A program made the position numbers and the translations under genes. The notes beneath the pieces are model-generated. The model saw nothing but the letters and a program-made list of their open reading frames with translations, had not been told where the DNA came from and did no database searches. This document shows positions 48,101 through 55,500 of a stretch of 63,391 nt of DNA, piece after piece (positions within the stretch are counted from its first letter, which is position 1; each line of letters begins with the position of its first letter). The DNA is from Nocardia altamirensis NBRC 108246 (GTDB lineage: Bacteria > Actinomycetota > Actinomycetes > Mycobacteriales > Mycobacteriaceae), in the NCBI RefSeq assembly GCF_001612685.1, contig NZ_BDAY01000074.1, positions 1 to 63,391 of the forward strand. Reading direction: 5' to 3'.

Positions 48101-48197
48101 CCGCGGCCGTCTTCACCGCTGACGTCAGCAAATCCACGAACAGCGGAACCGACGACGCCCGACGACGACCGGAGCGCCCTTCCCGACGCACGTTCAT
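39126..48197 (-). CDS. NRPS-B: three-module NRPS with terminal thioesterase
   Basis: 3,023 residues, complete. Order: A1 48140-46620, T1 near 46520; C2 46340-44990, A2 44930-43400, T2 near 43300; C3 43130-41750, A3 41700-40180, T3 near 40075; TE 39910-39130. T motifs LGGNSL and C motifs HHIAGDG and HHIASDG are intact. The N-terminus is an A domain behind a basic head (MNVRREGRSGRRR) nearly identical to that of NRPS-C. Codes read by eye are A1 DFMLVGAVF, A2 DPRSFGSIN and A3 DPWDFGTII; I cannot assign them. A GTGAGG site lies 7 nt before the ATG. With no C domain of its own before A1, it most likely continues the chain from the terminal C domain of NRPS-A and releases the product by hydrolysis or cyclisation. 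Confidence 0.97.
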   Translation of the reverse strand: MNVRREGRSGRRRASSVPLFVDLLTSAVKTAADRVAIRFEDRELTYREFDERSAQLARELIGRGLGPGDIVAIAIARSLESVLAVWAVARTGAAFVPVDPLYPKDRIEFMLADSGSVLGLTVSSHRAGLGEGIEWLELDDPAVLARVAAQPTHPFWYGDRVRPLTVQHPAYFVYTSGSTGRPKAVVNNSEGFARVVASAAQWGMTADSRVAHLSSPSFDFSIMEFLPAFVAGSTVVVVPPTDFGGEALAALLKKERVTHLLITPGALESVPVGEYPDLAVVVCGADTLNPRLVDRWTADHRVVFNAYGPTETTVFLATGPMTPGEPVTLGRVTEGSTPLILDSRLRMVPRGVAGELYLGGVGLAQGYLGRPALSAGRFVANPFAAELGLSGVRMYRTGDLVRWNDDGELEFLGRSDFQVKIRGLRIELGEIDTALSAHPDVDFAVTLGRELSSGATALVSYVTARPGTTLAPAELATFVSTSLPAYMVPAAITVLDEIPLTPVGKLDRAALPEPVFATREFRAPVTQAEKIVAEVFAGVLRPDEDEPVGADDDFFELGGNSLLATQVAARLGAALGTRVPLHLVFESSSVTALAEQVDQLGGSAGEDEVLALQPMPRPERIPLSYAQQRMWFLNQFNPDSVVDNIPMAVRLTGELDLDALRAAVRDLVERHEVLRTLYPAADGEGYQVVLPLDDPRAIPEFATVAADPERIRELVIETVAVGFDVTAAPPVRLRALQISETDHVLVCVVHHIAGDGWSLGPLARDLMTAYAVRAAGETPVLAPLPVQYADFSIWQRSVLGSEDDPQSRISAQAQYWRAALAGLPDELPLPFDRPRPATRSFSGARVAFSIGAELHQRLQQVAKEQQGSLFMVLHTGLAVTLAGLSGTDDIAIGTPVAGRGEAALDDLIGMFVNTLVLRTRIRAEHTVAELLTATRDTDLQAFAHADIPFERLVDLLAPERTASRNPLFQVSLSLQNLAETTLELPGLQVSGVGLDNPTVKFDLTLTIGEAGTDGEPAGLLAEFGYATDLFDEATVSGFVERYLRVLESIAADPQRRVGDIDLLDDAERAVVLRDWNQTAHAVPALVSVLERFEDQVRSRPDAVALVFDPDDGAAPQPVTYAEFSARVHRLARELIEIGVGPEVLVAVGIRRSVDMLVAIYAVLTAGGAYVPVDPDHPAERTDYVLAGAAPACVLTTRRDEIASGGAGVGSAGALPVLYIDELDLARHSGAPVAVDERRGVLRAGNTAYVLYTSGSTGKPKGVAVTHAALVNQLSWLTDIVGLDETSVVLHKTPFTFDPSVREIFAPLMVGARTIVAAHDGHRDPQYLSELIQRHEVTDTSFVPSLLSVFTTTASYEENRSLRTVFAGGEVLPPATVAAFRQISDAALYNSYGPTEFTINSSLGLVGDTESASVPIGGPVWNSQAYVLDSALRPVPVGVRGELYMAGVQLARGYHSRVDLTADRFVANPFGAAGERMYRTGDLVRWHTAGVLEYLGRTDFQVKFRGQRIELGEIETALLGCPGVRQAVVQVVATVAGDQLVGYLVGTEDVDAVRATLSRQLPSYMVPSALLVLAEFPLNASGKLDRKALPAPVFEAREFRAPVTLVQEIVAGVFADLLGVERVGLDDDFFALGGNSLLATRVAARIGEAIEGRVAVRVLFEASTVAALAERLESEAVATARPKLVAQERPDQIPLSLAQQMMWTLNQLDPASTAFNIPLALRLTGTLEVAALRAAVGDVLERHESLRTRYPTDGATGLPYQQILSAGEALPGGLDVRSTADPLADALALMSIGFDVTQQVPMRAVLFTLGAAEPGGDQEYLFAMVVHHIASDGSSKAPLARDLMTAYFARSTGSAPAWAPLEIQYADYALWQRQVLGEEKDENSVAASQLAYWREHLAGLTAMPGLPQDRPHPPTASHRGAVTMLTVPAEVHRALEHLARERNATLFMVVHATLAVLLARLSGRTDVAIGTPVAGRGERVLDDLVGMFVNTLTLRTEVDGAIGFDALVDRVRETDLTAFDNADIPFERIVDEIAPDRGRNQNPLFQVLLAFENTESAQLELPGLTIAGVHEGDAAAKVDLTIGVEPIVHADRTLGELVIGFNYATDIFDAETVAGFADRYLRVLQTIAANPQRRVSDIELLDDAERAMVLRQWNSTAHAVPELVSVLDRFEDNVRSRPDALAVVSDPGDGAAQEITYAEFSARVNRLARKLIEAGVGPEVLVAVGIRRSVDTVAAVYAVLAAGGAYVPIDPDHPAERIAHILDTAAPACVLTTSCDVLALPETVQRLEIDTVDVSGFSDAVVTDADRLAPLRSDNTAYVIYTSGSTGRPKGVAVSHAALVNQMSWMIGEFGFAETDVMLQKTAFTFDPSVWEMFTPLMTGARLIIGGHDSHRDPRQQAELIERHGVTVLDVVPSLLSVLATTSSPAECRSLRAVFPGGEVLPPATVTAFREVSDAAVYNTYGPTEFTIIATSWPADETASSSVVPIGGPVWNSQAYVLDSELRPVPVGVRGELYLAGTQLARGYQGRVDLTADRFVADPFGSDGARMYRTGDLVRWNASGALEYIGRSDFQVKLRGQRIELGEIETVLLAHPAVSQAVVLVADSATGQQLVAYVVAVPDLSIEAAELTKFAAERLPAYMVPAAAVVLAELPLNSSGKLDRNALPAPVFKVREYRAPETPVQETVAGVFAELLEVERIGLDDSFFELGGNSLLAARAAARLSAELREKVPMVWLFTAPTPGELADALENRRSGRVDLDAAFDVLLPLRTSGSGAPLFCVHPFGGIAWSFAGLAAHIDDRPIYGLQSPALSDPSSLPETIDEWAQRYVKEIRSVQPTGPYHLLGWSLGGVLAHAMAVQLQEDGEQVALLAMMDSHLQAERVTIDENTAVGAFPLQELLGGLLGGNAVELQLDETSDVSAIAEQLAGLPEPFASLGVERITRFVQANVEMTALTVGYQAAKFHGDVVYFTATETAPAGLAGAATWAGAVDGTVHDYPVPVTHWRMSDQAALARIGSVLTESLASSRA
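39130..39910 (-). other. Type I thioesterase domain of NRPS-B
   Basis: About residues 2760-3020. An alpha/beta-hydrolase fold is indicated by FCVHPFGG, the nucleophile motif GWSLGG near residue 2841, an Asp in AMMDSHL, and a C-terminal His in PVTHWRMS. This is a complete catalytic set for release of the finished peptide as acid or macrocycle. Confidence 0.93.
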
Positions 48198-48211
48198 TCG
48201 ACATCCTCACT

Positions 48212-48234
48212 GTCCGGACGGCATCCATCCGGAC
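48212..48234. promoter_or_regulatory. Inverted repeat just upstream of NRPS-B
   Basis: GTCCGGA (48212-48218) and TCCGGAC (48228-48234), separated by 9 bp, lie 15-37 bp upstream of the NRPS-B start and next to its ribosome-binding site. This could be an operator or a leader hairpin affecting translation. Confidence 0.35.
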
Positions 48235-48339
48235 CTCCGAAGCGGCCACCACGCACCCGCACCGACCGCGGCGGCGCAGGTCGATCCACAGCACGGGTGG
48301 CAGCCCGTTTTCGTTTCGTTCAGCCGCCTAAGCGGCACA

Positions 48340-48373
48340 GGCGCGATGACTGCCTGCCCACAGTCATCGCGCC
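48340..48373 (-). terminator. Strong hairpin behind the mycolyltransferase gene
   Basis: GGCGCGATGACTG (48340-48352), an 8-nt loop, and CAGTCATCGCGCC (48361-48373) form a perfect 13-bp stem starting 46 bp beyond the stop codon at 48420. A second small hairpin, GCCGC-CTAA-GCGGC, follows near 48322-48335. There is no clear T-tract, as is common for actinobacterial terminators. It would separate transcription of the esterase gene from NRPS-B. Confidence 0.7.
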
Positions 48374-48419
48374 CGAGTCCATCAGTCCATCCTGTACGGC
48401 AAGCCGCAGGGTGGATGGG

Positions 48420-49442
48420 TCATTTCGCCGGCAATCCCATGCTCTTCGCGAGCATCGGCCAGGAGCCACGGAAGGTGTCGTCCCAGTACGACCAGCGGTG
48501 CGTCCCGATCGGGTAGAAGTCGTACGCGGCCGGGATATTGAGCGAATCGAGCTTGTTCTTCAAATTGTGCGTGCACGCGTTGACGGCCGCTTCGATCACC
48601 GAGCCGACGCCGAGATTGGTCAAGCCGTCGAAACCGGGCGAGTCCTCCTGGTACCACTGCAAATCCGCAGGCACAGGGAGGCCGCTACCGCTGGAGATGA
48701 AGAGTTCGGTGCCGCGCAACTTCTCCGCGTTGATCACCGGGTCGTTGGCCGCCCACATCGGGCTGTCGGCGGGGCCGTACATGTTGTCCACATTTCCGCC
48801 TGCCCACGTTTCGGTGGCCAGCTTGAGGTACTGCCTGCCGACCGGGTCGGCGATCTGCGCGCAACCGCTGTAGGCGGCAACACCCTTCCACAGACCGGGC
48901 TTGGCCTCGGCCAGCTGCAACACGGAGGTGCCTGAGGTCGAAACCCCGGCCAGCGAGTTGAGGCCGGTGGACTGCAGCGTCTTGTCAAGCAGCGGCGGCA
49001 GTTCCTCGGTGAAGAAGGTCTTCCACTTGTTCACACCGAGCTTCGGATCCGGCTTGATCCAGTCGGTGTAGTAGCTGCCTTTACCGCCGATCGGCTGGAT
49101 GACATTGACCTGCTTGTCGGTCAGCCACTGCAGCACGCTGGTCTGGTCTTTCCAGCTTGCCGAACTCAAACCGGCATCGAGCCCGCTCAGCAGATAAAGG
49201 TTCGGCGCAGGCTTGGACTCGTCGACCGGACGCTGCACGTCGACGGTGATCTCACTGCCCATCGCCACCGAGTACACCTTCAGGTGCCAGGTGCGCCCCT
49301 CTTTGACGACGGAGGTGACGGCAGGCGTCTTCTCTGGCTCCGCCACGCCGGTGCCAGCGAACGCCGTCACGGACACCATCGCGGCAAGCGCGGCCACCAT
49401 GGTGCGGCGCAGGTTGACCCTGTTTAGTACGGAACGCTTCAT
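48420..49442 (-). CDS. Secreted mycolyltransferase / antigen 85-like esterase
   Basis: 340 residues from the ATG at 49442, with AAGGGAG 11 nt upstream; the frame is open further upstream but reads as non-protein sequence there. Residues 1-34 are a signal peptide (basic head, hydrophobic AALAAMVSVTAFAG, cleavage near GVA-EP). The alpha/beta-hydrolase core has the nucleophile in GVSTSGTS (Ser168) and a His at about 315 in GTHRWSYW, as in antigen 85 and corynebacterial mycolyltransferases, which move mycolic acids between trehalose mycolates and the cell wall. The size matches that family. It lies between NRPS-A and NRPS-B on the same strand, 142 bp behind NRPS-A. It may be a housekeeping envelope gene or may acylate or cleave the peptide outside the cell; the context alone does not decide. 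Confidence 0.93.
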   Translation of the reverse strand: MKRSVLNRVNLRRTMVAALAAMVSVTAFAGTGVAEPEKTPAVTSVVKEGRTWHLKVYSVAMGSEITVDVQRPVDESKPAPNLYLLSGLDAGLSSASWKDQTSVLQWLTDKQVNVIQPIGGKGSYYTDWIKPDPKLGVNKWKTFFTEELPPLLDKTLQSTGLNSLAGVSTSGTSVLQLAEAKPGLWKGVAAYSGCAQIADPVGRQYLKLATETWAGGNVDNMYGPADSPMWAANDPVINAEKLRGTELFISSGSGLPVPADLQWYQEDSPGFDGLTNLGVGSVIEAAVNACTHNLKNKLDSLNIPAAYDFYPIGTHRWSYWDDTFRGSWPMLAKSMGLPAK

Positions 49443-49562
49443 CGAACAGTCGACTCCCTTAGTTGGCTGCGGCCGGGCCCGCCCACGTTTGTCCGGCCCG
49501 CCGTGTCCATCGCTCCAGCGTCGAACTTCGCTACAGCTTCCGCGACCGGCCGGTGTGATTTC

Positions 49563-49583
49563 GTCACCGCTGAGGGTGACCGT
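49563..49583 (-). terminator. Small hairpin directly behind NRPS-A
   Basis: GTCACC (49564-49569) and GGTGAC (49576-49581) with a 6-nt loop lie immediately after the TAG of NRPS-A. The stem is short and has no T-tract, so this is only a weak terminator candidate. Confidence 0.3.
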
Positions 49584-49584
49584 A

Positions 49585-52500
49585 CTAGGTGGTGACGATG
49601 CGCACCGCGTCATCGACGTCCTCCTCCTCGTGCTCGTCGCCCGCCGTGACGAACCAGTGGGTGACCTCGCCACCAGCGAGATCAGCCGCCTTGTCGCCGG
49701 TCGGCAGCACCGAGAGCGCGCCGACGGTGGCGGCCGCCAGGAATTCGGCGAACGCCGCTGCCCCTGCTGCTGCCGTGGTGTAGGTCACCGCCTCGTAGTC
49801 GATCGCGTTCTCCGCACACAGCGCCCGCGCGCGGTCGAGCGCTTGGGTCTGGGTGAGGACCGTCGACGAGTCGGCAGTCACGAGCACGAAGGCCGGGTGG
49901 TCCTGGTCCAGCGGGCGGACCCGCTCGGCATCGGACACCGGATGGGCCGCCGCGGCGGCCACCTCCTTCTGCAGCGCGGGTTCCGCGAGCGCGATCTCGC
50001 GCCCCGATCCGTCCGTCGGCTCCGCCGTGATGGTCACCTCGGCGCCGACCGCAAGGATGTCTCCTGCGGCCAGTCCGTCGGCGAACAGCGTTGCGGCACC
50101 GGCCTTTTGCACCGCCCACAGCGCGACAACCTGCTCGACCGAGTGCGGCAGCGCCACGGCGACGGTGTCGCCTGGGCCGACGTCACGGCCGATCAGCACC
50201 CGCGCCAATTGCGAGGACTGCGAATCCAACTCGGAGTACAGCACCTCGCTGTCGCCGACGAGCAATGCCGCGGCGAAGGGGTCCGCCCCGGCGACCGAAT
50301 CGAGCACGTCGGCAACTGTACGCGGGCCCGCATCGGACGACGCCGCCGCATAGCCGGTAGGCAACGCGGATTCGGTTGCAGCGGAGCCGGATTCGGTGAG
50401 CAGCGCGGCGCGCTCCCCAGCATCGAGAATATCGATGCCTGCGACGGATGCCGCCGGGTCACCGAGCAGCGTCTCCAGCACCCGGTGCATGCGCGCGGCC
50501 AGTGTCGCCACCTCGTCGGCGGTGAACCAGCTGTTCCAGTAGGTCCAGGCCAATTCCGTCGTCGACTCCGCACTCACCACCAGCGCCAGCGGGTAGTTGG
50601 TCGCGGTGTCGGCGACGCCGATGCCGGTGATCGACATGCCGTCGATCGCGTTGGCCGCGGCGATCGCCGCCTTGTCCACCGGGTACGACTCAAAAACCAG
50701 CAGGGTGTCGAATTGTGCTCCGGCACCGGCGATCTGCTGAATATCGGTCAAGCCGACGTAGTGATGCTCCATCAGATCGGCCTGCTCGCCCTGCAGACCG
50801 CGCAGGTACTCACCGACCGTCCCGCTGTCGTCGACGCGGACGCGCACCGGCAGCGTGTTGATGAACAGACCGACCATGGACTCCACGCCGGCCAGTTCGG
50901 CAGGGCGACCGGACACCGTTGCGCCGAAGACCACGTCCGAACGACCGGTCATGCGGCCGAGCACGAGGCCCCACGCCGCCTGGAACAGCGTGTTCACCGT
51001 GACGCCGAGTGCGGCGGCACGCTTGGTGATCCTGCTGGTCGCCTCGGCGTCCAACTCGGTGAGCAGCTTGCCCACCTCGTCGCCCTCGGCCGTGCGCTGC
51101 TGCCGCGCCAGCTGGGTCGGCTCCTCGACGCCGGCGAGGGCCTGCTGCCAGACCTGCAACGACGCCTGCTGGTCCCGTCCGGCGATCCAGGAAAGGAAGT
51201 CGCGGTACGGCGTCACCGCTGGCAGCGCACCGACGTTGCCGTGCACCGCGTACAGCACGAGCAGATCCCGCATCAGCAGCGGCATCGACCAACCGTCGAG
51301 CAGGATGTGGTGGGTCGTCACCGCCAGCTGCCAGGCGCCAGCGCCCTCGACCGCGTCGACGCGGTACAGGGTGAACCGGATCAGCGGCGCCGCGGACATG
51401 TCGAAGCGGGTTTCGCGCTCCGCTGTCACCAGACGCTGCAACTCGGCGGGCCGCTCGTCCGCAGGCAGGGTCGTCAAATCGACTTCGCGCCAAGCCACTT
51501 CGGCCCGCGCCTGGATCACCTGGACCGGTTGGCCGGTCGAATCGGCGACGAAGGCGGCCCGCAGGTTCGCGTAACGGTCCAGGATGCCCTGGGCCGCCAC
51601 CCGCAACCGCGCGGCGTCGACCACGCCGTCGAGGTCGACGACCGCATGCAAGGTGTAGCCGTCGATCTCCGAACGGTTGTTCATCGCGTCGAACAGCAGG
51701 CCGGACTGCAGCGGCGACAGCGGCCACACCTCATCCAGCCCCGGGTACTCGCGTTCCCACACCTCGATATCGGACTGCCCGACCGAGACCAGCGGCAGAT
51801 CCGACGGCGTGCGGCCGCCCGCGCCCGGCTGGTTCGCATGCGAAGCCAGCGCGGTGAGCGCGGCCACCCACAGCTCGGCGAGCTCCTGCACCCGCGCGCG
51901 GGTGAGCAGGCCTGCCGGGTAGGCGAACGAGGTGCGCAGTCGCGGCCCCTCCGCCCCGTCGGTGACGCTCGCGTTGATGTCGACCGTCGCGGCCGCGGGC
52001 AGGCTCGGGTCCCGGTCGGTGCCGGGCAGCCCGAGTTCGGCCACCGGCAGCCAGCCCATCTCGTCGGGCTGACCGGAGAAGTCGCCGGTCAGCGAGGCGT
52101 CGGTGGGCAGGTGACCCGCGTAGCAGAACCTGATCTGACCCACGACCCCGGATCCGACGCCGCCGAGCTCGCCTGCGGTGTCCGCGTTCAGGTAGCGCAG
52201 CTGGCCGTAGCCGAGGCCTGCGCCCGGCACCGCGAGCAACTGCTCCTTCATGGATTTCACGATGCCGCCGAGCACGTTTCCGCCTGTGAACGCCTCGGTG
52301 AGGTCGGCGCCGGACAGGTCCAACCGCACCGGGGACTCACCGGCGAACCAGCCGACGGTGCGCGAAAGATCGGCGCCGGCAACGCTGTTCGCCGCCCGGC
52401 CGGTGTTCGCGAACCGGACCAGCGCCGCGCCGCCCTCGGCGTCGCCGCGCCAGCGCGACACCGCGAGTGCGAGTGCCGACAGCAGGCTGTCGGTGGCCTC

Positions 52501-55500
52501 GCCCCGGTACAACTCCGGGATCGCGGTGAGCACTGCCTCGGTCACGCCGGCGGGCACGCTCACCTCCAGCCGCTCGACGGTGTCGACGGTGTCGCGCACC
52601 GGATCGAACGCCCGTGCGCCGAGCAGCGGATCCGGCGTAGCCGAAACCCGCTGCCAGAACGGCAGTTCGGCGACGCGAGCCTGCGCGTGCGCGGACTCGG
52701 CCAATGCGTGCGCCCAGCGCCGCATCGAGGTGCCGGTGGCGGACAGGACCACGGGGCGCCCGACCGCGAGCAACGACCAGGCCGCCGTCAGGTCCTCAAG
52801 CACGATGTGCCACGACGCGTCGTCGACCACGAACTGGTGGCCGACCACCAGCAGCACGTCCGGCTGTGCACCGTCGGCCGCGAACCAGATGAACTGGGTC
52901 AGTACCCCGTTCGCCGGATCGAGACGATCCAGCGCCGCGTCGTACTCGGCCCGCGCCAGCTGCGACAACCCGGCGGCGCCGATGCCGCCGGGCACCTCGA
53001 CCCGATGCACGATGGCATCGACATCGACCGCACCGCGCCCTCGGGTCTCGAAGACCAGGCCCGCGTCGTCGGTGTGCCGCAACCTGGCCCGCAGCGCATC
53101 GTGGTGATCGACGACAGCGCCGATCATGCCGACCAGGGTCGGCCGGTCGATGCTGTCGGGCAGCCGCAGCGCCATCGAGCTCGCGAACCGCGGCACCGAG
53201 GTGCCGCCTGCCAGCGTCGCCGCCATCGACGGCGACAACGGGATCTCGCCGACACCGCCGCCGGGCAGTTCCGGCAGCCAGTGCTGCTCGGCGGCCTCGA
53301 TCACCGTGGCGACCTCGGCCAGCGCGGCAACACTTCGCCGCCCGAACACATCACGTGGCGTGAACCGCACACCGCGTTCCTTGGCCCGCGACACCAGCTG
53401 AATCGTCTGGATCGAGTCACCGCCGAGAGCGAAGAAGTCGTCGTCCGCGCTGACCCGCTCGATGCCGAGCACCTCGGCGACGACCTCGGCGACGATCTGC
53501 TCGATCAGTGTCGCCGGCGCCCGGTAGGCGGCCGTCTCGAATTCCGGCGCGGGCAACGCCTTGCGGTCGAGCTTGCCGTTCGCGTTGCGCGGCAGCTCAT
53601 CGAGCACCACGAACGCGGCGGGGATCATGTACGACGGCAGCGTCTCGGCCAGCGCCGACTTCGCCTGTGCCACCTCGAGTTCGCCCGCGGCGGACACCAG
53701 GTAGGCCACCAGCCGATCGCCTGCCCGCTCGTCCGCCATGGCGAGGACCGCCACCTGCGCGATCGCCGGAAGGGCGAGCAACGCGGCCTCGATCTCGCCG
53801 AGCTCGATCCGGAAACCGCGGATCTTCACCTGGAAGTCGGTGCGGCCGTGGTACTCCAGCTCGCCGGATCCGGTCCACGCCACCAGGTCGCCGGTGCGAT
53901 AGATGCGCTCGCCCGTGCCGAACGGATCGGCGACGAACCGGTCCGCGGTCAGCTCGGCGCTGCCGAAGTAGCCGCGCGCCAGCTGGGCGCCCGCCAGATA
54001 GAGCTCGCCGGACACGCCGACCGGCACCGGCCGCAGCCTGGCGTCGAGGACGTAGACCCGCGAATTCCATTCCGGCGCACCGATCGACACCGCCGCCTGA
54101 TCGGCATCGGTGACCCGGTGATTGGTGATCGACACCGCCGCTTCGGTCGGGCCGTACAGGTTGTAGAGCTCGGCGGTGTTGCCGCGACGGAACCGCTGCG
54201 CCACCGCGGCGGGCAGCGCCTCACCGATGGCGAGCACCCGCCGCAGCGAGGAACCGAGGACGCCGTCGGACTCGATGAGCAGCGCGTCGAGCATGGACGG
54301 AACCACGTGCAACGTGGTCACGTCCGTGGCACCCATCAGCTCGTTCAAGTACGCCGGATCGCGATGCCCCTCCGGCGCGGCGATCACCAGTCGGCCGCCA
54401 CTGACGGCCGCGGTCCAGAATTCCCACACCGAGAGGTCGAAGGTGGCTGCTGTCTTGAGCAGCACCGCGTCCTCGGGTCCGAGACCGAATTCCGCTGTCT
54501 TCCACAGCAACTGGTTCACCACCGCGCCGTGCGGCAGCGCAACGCCCTTCGGACGGCCCGTCGAACCGGACGTGAAGATCACGTACGCGGTGTTGGCGGC
54601 ACCGAACTCGCGGACCAGCTCGGCCGGCGCGAGCGCGTGGCCGCGCACCCGGGACAGGTCGAGTTCGTCGAGGGCAACCCACTCGTTGTCCGGCTGCGAC
54701 TCGCGCACCGCCGTCGTGGTCAGCACCACCGACGGTGCGGCGGTCGCGAGGATGTAGTCCAGGCGATCGGCCGGTTGCGTCGGATCCAGCGGCACGTAGG
54801 CCGCGCCGATGCGCGACACCGCGTACATGGCGACCACCAGATCCACCGAGCGGCCGATGGCAAGGGCCACTCGATCTTCCGCGCCGATGCCGCGGGTGAT
54901 CAGGTAGCGGGCCAGGCGGTTGACCCTGACGTCGAGCTCGGCGTAGGTCAGAACCTGTTGTTCTGCACCGGTTTCCGTCTCGTCGGTCAGGTCGGCCACG
55001 ATTGCGACCGCGTCCGGGTTCGCCGCGACCGTCGCGTCCAGCAGCGACACCAGCGTCGCCGTACCGTCCACCGCGTGCGCGGTGTCGTTCCAGCCCCGCA
55101 GGATCTGGTCGCGCTCGGCGGCGTCGAGCAGGTCGATATCGCTGACCCGCACCGAGCCGTCGGCCACCACCGCGTCGAGCACCCGCAGGAAGCGGTCCGC
55201 GAACCCTTGCACCGTGACCTCGTCGAACAGGTCTACGGCGTAACCGAATTCGGCGACCACCTCGGCGGGCGTGCCGTCGTCCTCGTAGTGATCGCTGATC
55301 GTCACCTGCAGATCGGTCTTGGCCAACTGCGTGTCGAAGCTGACCGTGCTCACCGCAAGCCCGGGCAGCTCGAAGGCCGTCTCGGACAGGTTCTGGAACG
55401 AAAGACCCACCTGGAACAGCGGATTGCGCGCGGTGGACCGCACCGGGTTGAGCACCTCGACCAGGCGCTCGAACGGCACGTCGGCGTTGGCGAACGCCTC

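Noticed and set aside
49443..49673. Longer start for the mycolyltransferase at 49673
   Set aside because: The added 77 residues are not protein-like, overlap the end of NRPS-A, and would put the signal peptide inside the protein.
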